Of a DNA stretch of 64,000 nt, positions 21,309-31,106 are shown in pieces (the stretch's first letter is position 1; each line of letters begins with the position of its first letter). The stretch is from CBDDFN01 sp965227065. Its GTDB lineage: Bacteria > Pseudomonadota > Alphaproteobacteria > SPJN01. Both the position numbers and the translations under genes were made by a program. The notes beneath the pieces were generated by a model. It was given only the letters and a program-made list of their open reading frames with translations, was not told where the DNA came from and made no database searches. The stretch spans positions 1-64,000 of the forward strand of contig CBDDFN010000010.1 of assembly GCA_965227065.1 (NCBI GenBank). The letters are read 5' to 3'.

Positions 21309-22073
21309 TTAGAGCAAATCGGGCAAAGCGCCGCTTTCATCGGGACCCCGTGCGCGGGCCAGCGCCAGAACGCTGACATGGGCCGCCCCCGCCGCTTTGA
21401 GCGCGGCCGCGCACGCATCCGCCGTCGCCCCGGTTGTGAGCACATCATCGACCAGAACCACTGCTTTTCCGGCAAAATGGTGCGGATTATTCACGCTAAA
21501 GGCATCCGCCACATTCCTGGCCCGGGCGGCACGCCCCCCGCTTTGCGACCGTGTGGCCCGGTGGCGGGTGAGCGCATAAGATACCGGCACACCGCAATGC
21601 TGCGAAATCTGCCGCGCAAGTTCAGCCGATTGATTGAACCGCCGCTGACGCAGGCGGCCAGCATGAACCGGCACCGGAACAATCACATCAGCGTTCGACA
21701 CCATCGGACCGGCACAGCCCGCCATCATCCGGGCGAGCACCGGCACGGCATGAAGGCGATCCCCATATTTAAGGCCAAGCACCAGCCCCCGCGCCGCCTC
21801 GTCATACACCAAGGCAGCCACCGCGCGATCAAAATGCGGTGGGCGGGCCTTACACCGCGCGCATTCGGTTTGCGGGTCGGCATAGCGTTCAGGAAGCGGT
21901 TCAGCGCAGCGCTGACACACCGATTGCCCGGCCAGAAAATCAAGCGCTTGCCAGCACTCAGAACACACACCCGGCTCCCCGCCCAACAGCACTCCACAGC
22001 GGATGCAGCTGGCCGGCAAGATCAGGTCGCGCAACGGGGCGAACACAGAAGTGAGGAAAGACGCTGGGCTCAT
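21309..22073 (-). CDS. ComF family protein (phosphoribosyltransferase fold)
   Basis: Related to ComF/GntX, linked to DNA uptake or use of external DNA in some bacteria. Paired cysteines form an N-terminal zinc finger (CIRC, CSEC, CQRC, CARC within residues 21-76). The PRPP-binding motif VVLVDDVLTTGAT lies at about residue 200-212. 254 aa. Only 26 bp separate it from the divergent methyltransferase gene. Confidence 0.92.
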   Translation of the reverse strand: MSPASFLTSVFAPLRDLILPASCIRCGVLLGGEPGVCSECWQALDFLAGQSVCQRCAEPLPERYADPQTECARCKARPPHFDRAVAALVYDEAARGLVLGLKYGDRLHAVPVLARMMAGCAGPMVSNADVIVPVPVHAGRLRQRRFNQSAELARQISQHCGVPVSYALTRHRATRSQSGGRAARARNVADAFSVNNPHHFAGKAVVLVDDVLTTGATADACAAALKAAGAAHVSVLALARARGPDESGALPDLL

Positions 22074-22099
22074 GGCAACGACAATGGCATAAGCACGGC

Positions 22100-22996
22100 A
22101 TGACAGATAGTTCCATCACCCTGTTTGACCGCCAAACGTTGCGGAAGCGCCGCGACCGGGCCGCCGCCTCGCGCGAGGCCGACTTCCTGTTTGATCACAC
22201 CGCCACCTTCCTTGCCGAGCGGCTTGAGGATGTGACGCGGGAGTTTCCGCACGTGCTCGATTTGTCGAGCCGTCACGGGCCACTCAAAATCACACTTGAA
22301 AGCCGGGCCGGCACCCAAAGCGTGATCCGCGCGGATTTGAGCCGCGCGATGCTCAACACCCAGGCGGGGCCCGCCTTTGTTTGCGACGAGGAATGGCTGC
22401 CGGTCAAAGAGGGCGCGCTTGATCTCATCACCTCAAATCTCGCCCTTCATTGGGTCAATGATCTGCCCGGCGCGCTGATCCAGATCCGCCGGGCGCTCAA
22501 ACCCGATGGGCTGTTTCTCTCCACCCTGCTCGGCGGGGAAACCCTGTCGGATTTGCGCCAGGTTCTGCTTGAGGCCGAAGCCGCCATCACCGGCGGGGCC
22601 GCGCCGCGCGTCTCGCCCTTCATGGATGTGCGCGAGGCCGGCGGGTTGCTGCAACGGGCGGGCTTTGCCCTGCCGGTCGCCGACATTGACCGGGTGCGGG
22701 TGAGCTATCAAAGCGCGCTCAAGCTCATGGCGGATTTAAGCGCGATGGGCGAAAGCAATTGTCTGCGCGAGCGCAGCCGCAAACCCTTGCGCCGCGCCGT
22801 GCTGATGGAAGCCGCCAAACGCTATCACGACCGCTTCCATGGCGGGCCTTTAAGTGTGCGTTTTGATGTCATCACCTTGACGGGCTGGGCGCCCCATCCC
22901 GATCAGCAAAAACCGCTCAAACCGGGCAGCGCGCAAGCAAGGCTCGCCGACGCGCTGGGAACAGTGGAACATCCGGCGGGGGAGAAATCCGGGTAA
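22100..22996 (+). CDS. SAM-dependent methyltransferase, NDUFAF5/BioC-like
   Basis: 298-aa class I methyltransferase-like protein. The N-terminus LFDRQTLRKRRDRAAA and the segment SNLALHWVNDLPGALIQIRRALKPDG resemble mitochondrial NDUFAF5 and its alphaproteobacterial relatives. SAM motif I is degenerate (VLDLSSRHGPL instead of a GxGxG loop), as in NDUFAF5, which acts as a hydroxylase of a complex I arginine. I infer a complex I assembly role; the substrate is unproven. Confidence 0.85.
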   Translation: MTDSSITLFDRQTLRKRRDRAAASREADFLFDHTATFLAERLEDVTREFPHVLDLSSRHGPLKITLESRAGTQSVIRADLSRAMLNTQAGPAFVCDEEWLPVKEGALDLITSNLALHWVNDLPGALIQIRRALKPDGLFLSTLLGGETLSDLRQVLLEAEAAITGGAAPRVSPFMDVREAGGLLQRAGFALPVADIDRVRVSYQSALKLMADLSAMGESNCLRERSRKPLRRAVLMEAAKRYHDRFHGGPLSVRFDVITLTGWAPHPDQQKPLKPGSAQARLADALGTVEHPAGEKSG

Positions 22997-23006
22997 CGAT
23001 CAGGCG

Positions 23007-23414
23007 TTAAAGAAGATCCCGCAACTGCGCGACCAGCGGACTATCAGCGGGCGGCATGGCATAGTCGCCCAGACGGACAGGCTTCACCCAGGCCAGGTCT
23101 TGATGCTCATGCGCGGTAAGGGTGCCGTTCCATTTGCGGCACACAAACAAGGGCATCAGCAGATGAAATTCATCATAGCCGTGACTGGCAAAGCCGATGG
23201 GCGCCAGGCAGCTTTCCCAGGTTTCGATGCCCAACTCTTCATGGAGTTCGCGGATCAGGCATTCTTCAGGGGTTTCGCCGGGCTCAATCTTGCCGCCGGG
23301 AAACTCCCACAGGCCCGCCATTTTCTTGCCTTCAGGCCGCTGGGCAATCAGCACCCGGCCGTCAAGATCAACCAGCGCACACGCCGCCACCAACAAAATC
23401 TGTTTATCAGACAC
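23007..23414 (-). CDS. mutT: 8-oxo-dGTP diphosphatase MutT-like Nudix hydrolase
   Basis: Removes oxidised dGTP from the nucleotide pool. The Nudix box GX5EX7REUXEEXGU is complete, starting GGKIEPGETPEE and ending RELHEELGI (about residues 40-63). 135 aa, typical. Last gene of ppiC-like, argJ, mutT with gaps of about five bases, so one operon; argJ-mutT adjacency is frequent in Alphaproteobacteria. Confidence 0.94.
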   Translation of the reverse strand: MSDKQILLVAACALVDLDGRVLIAQRPEGKKMAGLWEFPGGKIEPGETPEECLIRELHEELGIETWESCLAPIGFASHGYDEFHLLMPLFVCRKWNGTLTAHEHQDLAWVKPVRLGDYAMPPADSPLVAQLRDLL

Positions 23415-23419
23415 GAGAC

Positions 23420-24655
23420 CTAGCTGCGATAGTCGGCATTGATATCGATATAGGCGTGGGTCAAATCACACGTCCACACCGTGGCCGATGATTTGCCGGT
23501 ACCAACATCGGCCTTCACCGACAATTCCGCGCCCTTCATATAAGCCGCCACAGGGGCTTCCTCATAGCCGTCAACCGCTTCGCCGTCCTTGGCGACATGG
23601 TGTTCGCCAAACCAGATCGACAATTTATCCCGGTCCGCAGGCTCCCCCGATTTGCCGATCGCCATAACGACCCGGCCCCAATTGGCGTCTTCGCCCGCAA
23701 AGGCGGTTTTGACCAAAGGTGAATTGGCGATGGCAAGCGCGATGCGCTTGGCTGTCGCTTTCGACTTGGCCCCTTCAACGGTCACTTCGATCAGCTTTTT
23801 GGCGCCTTCGCCGTCGCGCACGATCTGCAAGGCCAGATCAAGGCACAGCGCCTCAAGCGCTTTGCGGAAATGCTTCAGCCGCTTGCCGCTCGCATCCTTC
23901 GACGATTTGTGTTTCGTCTGGCCGGTGGCGAACATCAACACCGTGTCCGACGTCGATGTGTCACTGTCGACGGTGATGGCATTGAAGCTTTGATTGACGG
24001 CTTTGCCCAGCAGCTCATCGAGTATATCAGCGGGGATAGCCGCGTCCGTAAACAAGAAGGCGAGCATCGTTCCCATATTGGGCGCGATCATGCCCGACCC
24101 CTTGGCGATCCCGGCAATACGCACGGTCTGACCATCAATGTCGGTTTCAGCATAAGCAAGCTTGGCAAATGTGTCGGTCGTGCGAATGGCGTCCGCCGCC
24201 GCCGCCCAGCCCCCGCCTGAGAGCTGATCGGTCAGCTCCGGCAAAATGGCGGTGATAGCACTGGCATCGAGCGGCTCGCCAATGACGCCGGTCGAGGCGA
24301 GCATCACCGCGCCTTTGGGACAGTCAAGCAAAGCCGATGCGGCCGCAGCCACCTCTTTGGTCGCAGCCAGCCCCGCCGCACCGGTGAAGGCATTGGCATT
24401 GCCGGCATTGACGATCAGCGCTTGCGCCGTACCCCGGCCGATTTTGGATTTGCACCAGTCAACAGGGGCCGACGGCATGGAGGAACGGGTAAACCGGCCC
24501 GCAACCGTCGTGCCTTTATCAAGCCCGACCAGCAGCAGATTGGGCCGGCCTTGATAGCGGTCGCACCACCGTCCCGCCGCCAGACGCACGCCGGCGATTT
24601 CAGGAATGTCCGGAACCTCGGTGGGAGCAAGCGGCGAGACCGGAAGTGCGTCCAT
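23420..24655 (-). CDS. argJ: Bifunctional glutamate N-acetyltransferase / N-acetylglutamate synthase ArgJ
   Basis: Recycles the acetyl group in arginine synthesis by moving it from acetylornithine to glutamate. The precursor self-cleaves before a threonine. The conserved site is visible as IAPNMGTMLAF with Thr196 as nucleophile. STGVIG (121-126) and AGNANAFTG (84-92) are also family motifs. 411 aa, normal length. Confidence 0.97.
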   Translation of the reverse strand: MDALPVSPLAPTEVPDIPEIAGVRLAAGRWCDRYQGRPNLLLVGLDKGTTVAGRFTRSSMPSAPVDWCKSKIGRGTAQALIVNAGNANAFTGAAGLAATKEVAAAASALLDCPKGAVMLASTGVIGEPLDASAITAILPELTDQLSGGGWAAAADAIRTTDTFAKLAYAETDIDGQTVRIAGIAKGSGMIAPNMGTMLAFLFTDAAIPADILDELLGKAVNQSFNAITVDSDTSTSDTVLMFATGQTKHKSSKDASGKRLKHFRKALEALCLDLALQIVRDGEGAKKLIEVTVEGAKSKATAKRIALAIANSPLVKTAFAGEDANWGRVVMAIGKSGEPADRDKLSIWFGEHHVAKDGEAVDGYEEAPVAAYMKGAELSVKADVGTGKSSATVWTCDLTHAYIDINADYRS

Positions 24656-24660
24656 GCCCG

Positions 24661-25653
24661 TTACTCCGCCGGAACTGCGTCAGGCTGGATTTCTTCAGCC
24701 TGTGTGTCTTCAGCAGGAGCGTCTTCAGCCTGTGCGTCTTCAGCCTGTGCGTCTTCAGCAGGAGCGTCTTCCGCAGGCGGGTTGTCACGCGCTTCGATCA
24801 ACTCGCGGGTCGGCTCATGAAGAATGACGACATCCGCTTCGTCCCGAAGCTTGGTGATCTTGGCTTCAATCGCATCTTCCATCAGCGCATTGGCCATTTC
24901 AGAGCGTACGGCATCTGCGTTCTCGCGCCGGTCTTCAACCTTGATGACATGCCAGCCAAACTGGGTTTTCACCGGCTGTGCCGAATGGCTGCCCGGTTCC
25001 ATCGCAAAGGCGGCGACCGAAAACGGCTCAACCATCTGATCTTGGGTGAACCAGCCCAGGTCTCCACCGCCCGGACCGCTGGGCCCGGTCGAATGTTCCT
25101 TGGCGAGCTCGGCAAAATCAGCGCCTTCATCGAGTTCTTTGATCAGCTCTTTTGCCTCATCTTCCTCGGCAACAAGAATGTGACGGGCCTTGGTTTCAAC
25201 CGGCACAGTGATACCGAACTTGCCCTCGGCGATCGCCGCTGCAATCGCATCATCGCCAGCCACTTGTTGCGACAGGTCAGCAACATAGGCGTTGTAAAGC
25301 GTGTCGCGGCGCGCCGCATCAAGGGCGCGGGCCACTTCGGGCCGTTCGCCATAACCGGCCCGGGCGGCTTCTTCCGACAAAAGCTGTGCGGCAATGGAAT
25401 ATTCAACCAGCGCAGCCACAATTTGCGGCGGTGCAGTGTTGAAATCCGCGCCAACGGCGCGCGCAAACATTTCAATGTCTTTTTTGGTGACGGCAGCGCC
25501 ATTGACGGTGGCGTAAATCTCGCCTTGCTCATCGGCCGGGGCTTGCGCCGCTTCAACCGGGACCTTGTCAGTGGCCGACATTTGGCCTGCGCCGAACCAG
25601 CCAGCCGCTGCTCCAACCAAGAGCGCGACAAGCGCAATGATCACACGATCCAT
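24661..25653 (-). CDS. Peptidylprolyl isomerase, parvulin (PpiC/PrsA-like)
   Basis: Periplasmic foldase anchored by an N-terminal hydrophobic segment (residues 3-20, VIIALVALLVGAAAGWFGAG). SurA/PrsA-like helical region follows, then a parvulin domain at about 165-270 (KARHILVAEEDEAKEL, GGDLGWFTQDQMVEPF, FGWHVIKV). The C-terminal 40 residues are an acidic repeat of the unit EDA(P/Q)A made by near-identical 15- and 30-bp DNA repeats (about 24690-24775), which probably vary in number by slippage. Divergent from secA. Confidence 0.92.
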   Translation of the reverse strand: MDRVIIALVALLVGAAAGWFGAGQMSATDKVPVEAAQAPADEQGEIYATVNGAAVTKKDIEMFARAVGADFNTAPPQIVAALVEYSIAAQLLSEEAARAGYGERPEVARALDAARRDTLYNAYVADLSQQVAGDDAIAAAIAEGKFGITVPVETKARHILVAEEDEAKELIKELDEGADFAELAKEHSTGPSGPGGGDLGWFTQDQMVEPFSVAAFAMEPGSHSAQPVKTQFGWHVIKVEDRRENADAVRSEMANALMEDAIEAKITKLRDEADVVILHEPTRELIEARDNPPAEDAPAEDAQAEDAQAEDAPAEDTQAEEIQPDAVPAE

Positions 25654-25793
25654 AGAAAACTCCAGACTAGACCCCCAGATAGGGGGGCATATTGAAGAGG
25701 GGGAAGGGGCGTTACAAGCCTAAAACTTGTGCAAATCACCGAAAATCCACGCAAATTTGTCTCAGTTCATCGCCTTTGCGGCGGTCGCGCACA

Positions 25794-25822
25794 TTGACAC
25801 GACCATGCCCCCTTATTAAGTC
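25794..25822 (+). promoter_or_regulatory. Possible secA promoter
   Basis: TTGACA at 25794-25799 is a perfect -35 box. The matching -10 at 17 bases (TAAGTC) is weak, and an overlapping TATTAA lies at 25814-25819. It lies 64 bases before the secA start in a 232-bp divergent region shared with the parvulin gene. Confidence 0.45.
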
Positions 25823-25885
25823 ACCCCTCAGGTTCTGATAAAAAGCCGCCCAAACGGGCCGCATCCATCCAGGAGAGTATCGTTC

Positions 25886-28615
25886 ATGTTGGGCCTCGGC
25901 ACGCTTGGCCGGCGCATCTTTGGATCGTCGAACGACCGGAAAATCAAAAAGTTCAAACCCTTGGTCGATGCGATCAATGCGCTTGAGGATGAGCTTGCAG
26001 CACTCTCTGACGAGCAGCTCCAGGCGCGCACGGCAGACTTCCGCAAACAGCTGGACGACGGCGCCAAGCTCGATGATCTGCTTGTCCCCGCATTTGCAAC
26101 GGTGCGCGAGGCGGCCAAACGCACGCTGGGCCTGCGGCCGTTTGATGTGCAGCTGATCGGCGGCATCGTCCTACATCAAAGCGGGATTTCGGAAATGAAG
26201 ACCGGTGAGGGCAAAACCCTTGTCGCGACGCTTGCGGTCTATCTCAATGCCCTTCCAGGCACGGGCGTGCATGTCATCACGGTGAACGACTATCTTGCCC
26301 AGCGTGACGCGGACTGGATGGGCGCGATCTACACATTTCTCGGCCTCAGTGTCGGCACCATCGTGCACGGCAAAAATGATGCCGAGCGCAAGGCGGCCTA
26401 TGATTGTGATGTCACCTACGGCACCAACAATGAATTCGGCTTCGATTATCTGCGCGATAATATGAAATATTCGCTGGAAAGCATGGTCCAGCGCGGCCAC
26501 GCCTTTGCCATTGTCGATGAGGTCGACTCCATCCTGATTGACGAGGCGCGCACCCCGCTGATTATTTCAGGCCCCGTGGATGATCATTCCGACCTTTATC
26601 TCACCGCCAATGCCATCATTCCCGATCTGGCACCCGAAGATTTCGAGCATGACGAAAAGGCCCGCTCGGTCACCATCACAGAACAGGGCAATGACCATCT
26701 TGATGAGCTGCTGTCATCGCGCGGGTTGATTGAGCCCGACACGCTTTATGCGGCCGAAAATGTTTCGATCGTTCACCATATCAATCAGGCCTTGCGCGCC
26801 CATGTGCAATTCACGCGCGACCGCGATTATGTCGTGCGCAACAACAAGGTTGTGATCATTGATGAATTCACCGGCCGCATGATGGAAGGCCGGCGCTATT
26901 CCGATGGGCTGCACCAGGCGCTTGAAGCCAAGGAAGGCGTAGAAATCCAGCCTGAAAACCAGACGCTCGCCTCGATCACCTTCCAGAACTATTTCCGCAT
27001 GTATGACAAGCTGGCGGGCATGACCGGCACCGCCGCCACCGAAGCGGGCGAGTTCGATACGATTTACGGGCTTGAAGTCTTTGAGATCCCGACCAATGTC
27101 GATATTGCCCGGATCGATGATGACGACGAAGTCTACCGCAGCGCGCGCGAGAAATATGAAGCGATCATCGAGCTGGTGGAAGAATGCCGCAAAACCGGCC
27201 AGCCGGTTCTGGTCGGTACGACAACGATTGAGAAATCCGAAACCCTGTCCGAGCTTCTGAAAAAGCGGAAGATCAAGCACAATGTGCTCAATGCCCGTTA
27301 TCACGAACAAGAGGCTGAAATCATCGCCCAGGCCGGTGTATCCGGTGCGGTGACCATCGCCACCAATATGGCGGGCCGGGGCACCGATATTCAGCTTGGC
27401 GGCAATCTCGACATGCGGCTCAAGGCTGAGTTGCCTGAAGAGGCCGATGAGCAAAAGCGCGAAAAGCTGAAAGAAAAAATCTCCGCCGAAATCGCCGCCG
27501 ACAAGCAAAAGGTGCTCGATGCGGGCGGCCTTTATGTGATCGGCACCGAACGGCATGAAAGCCGCCGGATCGATAATCAGCTGCGCGGCCGGTCGGGCCG
27601 TCAGGGCGATCCCGGCCATTCGAAATTCTTCCTGTCGCTGGAAGACGATCTGATGCGGATTTTCGGGTCCGAACGGATGGACGGCATGTTGCGCCGTCTG
27701 GGCCTGCAGGAAGGTGAAGCGATCATCCATCCCTGGATCAACAAGGCGATCGAGAAAGCGCAGGAAAAGGTTGAGGCGCGCAACTTCGACATTCGGAAAA
27801 ATGTGCTGAAATATGATGATGTGATGAACGATCAGCGCAAGGTGATCTTTGAACAACGCATCGAGTTTATGCGCACCGATGATGTCTCAGACGACGTTGC
27901 CGCCATGCGCCACGAAATGATCGAAAAGCTGGTCAAAGCGCACATCCCGCCCCGCGCCTATCCCGAACAATGGGATATGGCGGGCCTCAAGCAAGAGATC
28001 GGCGAGAAATTCGCCATGGTCCTGCCGGTCGATGAATGGGCCGCCGAAGAAGGCATTGCCGATGAAGAAGTGCTGGAGCGTCTGACCAAGACCGCCGACA
28101 AGGTGATGGCCGAAAAAGCCGCGCGCTTTGGCCCTTCAACCTTGCGCCAGATTGAAAAAGGCGTGCTGCTGCAAACCCTTGATCATCACTGGCGCGAGCA
28201 TCTTTTGATGCTGGAACATCTGCGTCAGGTGATCGGCCTGCGCGGCTATGGCCAGCGCGACCCGCTTAATGAATACAAGACCGAAAGTTTTGGCCTGTTC
28301 AGCGCCCTGCTCGACAAGGTGGGTGAAGAAGTCACCTCGAACCTGATGCGGGTTGAGCTGCAGATGGAACAACCCCAAGAGCTTGCCCCGCCCCAAGATA
28401 TCGAGGCCACTCACATCGATCCGCAAACCGGCGAAAATGAGATGGCGTCTGACTTTGCCACGCCGCGCGAGCCCAAATCGGTTCGTGTGCGCACCGGCCC
28501 GGACGAGCATGACCCCAACGACCCCACCACATGGGGCAAGGTTCCGCGCAATGCGCTGTGTCCCTGCGGGTCGGGCAAGAAATTCAAGCACTGCCACGGC
28601 GCGGCGGTAGCCTGA
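25886..28615 (+). CDS. secA: Preprotein translocase ATPase SecA
   Basis: Motor that drives secretory proteins through SecYEG. The 909-aa length is normal. Walker A MKTGEGKTLVATL lies at about residues 102-114, and VDEVDSILIDEARTPLIISG and NMAGRGTDI motor motifs are present. The C-terminal zinc-binding SecB/ribosome-binding tail CPCGSGKKFKHCHG is intact. AGGAGAG precedes the ATG. Confidence 0.98.
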   Translation: MLGLGTLGRRIFGSSNDRKIKKFKPLVDAINALEDELAALSDEQLQARTADFRKQLDDGAKLDDLLVPAFATVREAAKRTLGLRPFDVQLIGGIVLHQSGISEMKTGEGKTLVATLAVYLNALPGTGVHVITVNDYLAQRDADWMGAIYTFLGLSVGTIVHGKNDAERKAAYDCDVTYGTNNEFGFDYLRDNMKYSLESMVQRGHAFAIVDEVDSILIDEARTPLIISGPVDDHSDLYLTANAIIPDLAPEDFEHDEKARSVTITEQGNDHLDELLSSRGLIEPDTLYAAENVSIVHHINQALRAHVQFTRDRDYVVRNNKVVIIDEFTGRMMEGRRYSDGLHQALEAKEGVEIQPENQTLASITFQNYFRMYDKLAGMTGTAATEAGEFDTIYGLEVFEIPTNVDIARIDDDDEVYRSAREKYEAIIELVEECRKTGQPVLVGTTTIEKSETLSELLKKRKIKHNVLNARYHEQEAEIIAQAGVSGAVTIATNMAGRGTDIQLGGNLDMRLKAELPEEADEQKREKLKEKISAEIAADKQKVLDAGGLYVIGTERHESRRIDNQLRGRSGRQGDPGHSKFFLSLEDDLMRIFGSERMDGMLRRLGLQEGEAIIHPWINKAIEKAQEKVEARNFDIRKNVLKYDDVMNDQRKVIFEQRIEFMRTDDVSDDVAAMRHEMIEKLVKAHIPPRAYPEQWDMAGLKQEIGEKFAMVLPVDEWAAEEGIADEEVLERLTKTADKVMAEKAARFGPSTLRQIEKGVLLQTLDHHWREHLLMLEHLRQVIGLRGYGQRDPLNEYKTESFGLFSALLDKVGEEVTSNLMRVELQMEQPQELAPPQDIEATHIDPQTGENEMASDFATPREPKSVRVRTGPDEHDPNDPTTWGKVPRNALCPCGSGKKFKHCHGAAVA

Positions 28616-28662
28616 TAACCCGACAGCGTCTAGTCTGCTCCCAACAAAACGCAGGGGGTAGC

Positions 28663-29793
28663 ATGGCCGTTTCAGACTTCACAATTTCCGTTCCTGAAGA
28701 GCGTCTGGCATGGATTGCCCGGCGCTTGGCCGAGTATGAATGGCATGAAGCGCCCGCGCGCGGCGGCTGGACCGACGGCACCAACAAGGAGGTGTTGCAG
28801 GATCTGTGCGCCTATTGGGCGGACGGCTATGACTGGCGCGCGATAGAACGCCATTTGAACCGGCTGACCCATTTCACCGCCCCCGTGCCGGTGGGGGATG
28901 AGACACTGCCGATCCATTTCATCCATCTGAAAAGTCCGAAGCCTGATGCCATGCCTCTGATCCTCAGCCATGGCTGGCCCGGCTCCTTCTACGAATTTGA
29001 CGCGATCGCCGAAGCCCTCGCCCAAGACTTTCATGTCGTGATCCCGTCGCTGCCCGGCTATGCCTTTTCCGGCAAACCCGCCAACCCGATTGGTCCGCGT
29101 GCCACCGCGCACGCCTTCAACGCCCTGATGACCGGGACGCTGGGCTACCCGCGCTATTTCGCCCAGGGCGGTGATTGGGGCTCGATGGTGACAAGCTGGC
29201 TGGGGGCTGAGCATGAGGCATGCGCCGCCATCCATCTCAACATGATGGGGTTCAACAAGGGCGCGCCGTCTGCGGATCAGTCAGATGAAGAAAAGCAATG
29301 GCGGCAAAAAACGCGGGTAGGCATGGATCTCGAAGGCGCTTATTTCCGCCTGCAATCGACCAAGGCCCAAACCCTCTCCTACGCCATGATGGACAGCCCG
29401 GTTGGTCAGGCCGCCTGGATATTGGAGAAGTTCAAAACCTGGTCGCATCTGGACAGGGAGGATCTTTATTCGGCCTACACCAAAGACCAGCTACTGACCA
29501 ACATCATGCTCTATGTCGCGACGGGTTCGTTTAACACCGCAAGCTGGATGTATCGCGGCTTTATCGAGGAAATGATGGCCGGGGCTGCGAACACGCCCCG
29601 CGTCGAGGTGCCAACCGGGGTGGGAAACTTCCCCTATGACTCCATCTTTTCGTGGCCCCCGCGCGCGGTGGTGGAGCGCAATTATGCGGTTGCCCACTGG
29701 ACGGATGTGGGCGAAGGCGGCCATTTCGCAGCGATGGAACGGCCGTCCTTGTTCCTTGCTGATGTGCGAACGTTTTTTACGAGCCTTGCTTAG
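28663..29793 (+). CDS. Epoxide hydrolase family protein (alpha/beta hydrolase)
   Basis: 376-aa protein with the epoxide-hydrolase N-terminal domain (FTISVPEERLAWIARRLAEY) and an alpha/beta hydrolase core. The oxyanion motif HGWPGSFYEF and the nucleophile Asp171 in GGDWGSM are visible. A late WTDVGEGGHFAAMERP supplies the catalytic His. It resembles juvenile-hormone/microsomal-type enzymes; the natural substrate is unknown. Start chosen at the ATG after GGGGGTAGC. The 3' end overlaps the convergent next gene by 17 bases. Confidence 0.88.
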   Translation: MAVSDFTISVPEERLAWIARRLAEYEWHEAPARGGWTDGTNKEVLQDLCAYWADGYDWRAIERHLNRLTHFTAPVPVGDETLPIHFIHLKSPKPDAMPLILSHGWPGSFYEFDAIAEALAQDFHVVIPSLPGYAFSGKPANPIGPRATAHAFNALMTGTLGYPRYFAQGGDWGSMVTSWLGAEHEACAAIHLNMMGFNKGAPSADQSDEEKQWRQKTRVGMDLEGAYFRLQSTKAQTLSYAMMDSPVGQAAWILEKFKTWSHLDREDLYSAYTKDQLLTNIMLYVATGSFNTASWMYRGFIEEMMAGAANTPRVEVPTGVGNFPYDSIFSWPPRAVVERNYAVAHWTDVGEGGHFAAMERPSLFLADVRTFFTSLA

Positions 29794-30127
29794 CGGCTTC
29801 GCGGTCGGCGCCGCGCTTGCGGTAAATCAGGATCAGATTGCGGACATAGACCACAAAGCCGAAAGCCTGGCCCATGATGATCACGGGATCACGCTTGTGG
29901 ATGCCGTAGGACAGCAGGATCGCGCCGCCGATCAGCGACAGCCACCAGAACATCATCGGCACCACCGATTCCTGGCGGCGTTCGGACGTCACCCATTGCA
30001 CCAGCATGCGGCTGAAAAAGGCCATCTGGCCAATCGCGCCGATCAACGCCCACATGGTGAGCTGGGCCTCAAAATCGACCAGAAAATCCTGCATGAAGGC
30101 CGGTGCGTTTGCGATCAGCCACTCCAT
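29777..30127 (-). CDS. Lipid-A-disaccharide synthase N-terminal-like membrane protein (LAB_N)
   Basis: 116-aa integral membrane protein matching the LAB_N family (MAFFSRMLVQWVTSERRQES, PMMFWWLSLIGGAILLSYG). It has three membrane segments and no catalytic domain despite the family name. It follows a glycosyltransferase gene after 25 bp. Pairing of LAB_N with a family 2 glycosyltransferase is common and points to modification of lipid A or another lipid-linked sugar in the inner membrane. Confidence 0.9.
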   Translation of the reverse strand: MEWLIANAPAFMQDFLVDFEAQLTMWALIGAIGQMAFFSRMLVQWVTSERRQESVVPMMFWWLSLIGGAILLSYGIHKRDPVIIMGQAFGFVVYVRNLILIYRKRGADREAAKQGS

Positions 30128-30152
30128 CGGACTGCCCCCCTGAATGTCTTCT

Positions 30153-30902
30153 CTATTGGTCGGCGTGTTCTACGCGCGCCGTGTGACCGCGCGATTGCAG
30201 CCAGGCAACCCCGAACAGATCGACAATACCGACCCACAGACGGTTCCACACGCCATATTTCGACGTGCCCCGTTCCCGCGGGCGGTGATTGACATGCACT
30301 GACACGGTGCGGCCGCCGTCGCGCTGCATCAGCGCGGGCATGAAGCGGTGCATATGATCAAAGCGCGGAAAGGCCAAAAAGTCATCGCGCGCAAACAGTT
30401 TGAGCCCGCAGCCCGTATCCGGCGTGGCGTCCCGCAACAGGCGCGAGCGGATGCCATTGGCAATCTTTGAGCTCAACAGCCGCACGGCATTGTCCTGACG
30501 CTTGGCGCGCTGGCCGCACACCATGAGCTTTTCGCCCGCGCGCAGTTCGGCACCATGGGCGGCCCACAATTTGGGGATGTCGGCGGGGTCGTTCTGGCCA
30601 TCCCCATCCAGCGTCGCAATGAAGCGCGCCTTGGCGTGGGCAATGCCGGTACGGATCGCCATCGACTGGCCGGCACTTTGGGCGTGGCGCACAACACGCA
30701 ATTGCGGCACCGCCTGTTTGGCTTTCTCAAGTTCGGCCGGGGTCTGGTCGTCACTGCCATCATCGACATAGATGATCTCGAACGGCACAACACCATTCAG
30801 CGCCGCGTTGATCTCGGCCACCAGCGGGCCGATATTGTCTTCTTCGTTCTTGACCGGAACAACGACCGCGATTTCGGGGCCATTCTCAGAGGTGTCTGTC
30901 AT
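30153..30902 (-). CDS. Family 2 glycosyltransferase (polyprenyl-phosphate type)
   Basis: About 249 aa. The GT-A fold signature IAVVVPVKNEEDNIGPL opens the domain, then IIYVDDGSDD and FIATLDGDGQNDPADIP carry the metal- and nucleotide-sugar-binding Asp residues. It resembles dolichyl/undecaprenyl-phosphate mannosyl- or aminoarabinose transferases (DPM1/ArnC), but no C-terminal membrane segments are seen. Start at 30902 chosen for an AAGGA upstream; 30911 and 30959 are in frame. Likely operon with the LAB_N gene. Confidence 0.88.
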   Translation of the reverse strand: MTDTSENGPEIAVVVPVKNEEDNIGPLVAEINAALNGVVPFEIIYVDDGSDDQTPAELEKAKQAVPQLRVVRHAQSAGQSMAIRTGIAHAKARFIATLDGDGQNDPADIPKLWAAHGAELRAGEKLMVCGQRAKRQDNAVRLLSSKIANGIRSRLLRDATPDTGCGLKLFARDDFLAFPRFDHMHRFMPALMQRDGGRTVSVHVNHRPRERGTSKYGVWNRLWVGIVDLFGVAWLQSRGHTARVEHADQ

Positions 30903-31106
30903 TCTGGCCATCCTTGTTGTGCGCCAAACGGCGGGCTGGAGCTTGTGCAAACGAATCACCGGCCCGTGCCGAGAGTTTGCGGGCGGGTATCATAGCCTTC
31001 AAGACCCGTCCATGCGGCGAAGCGCCTAATGACTGGTCTGGTTTGCGTCCGCGCGCTATTGTGGCGTCATCTTGCAATAAAAGAACAAGCAATTCAGGGG
31101 GTTATC

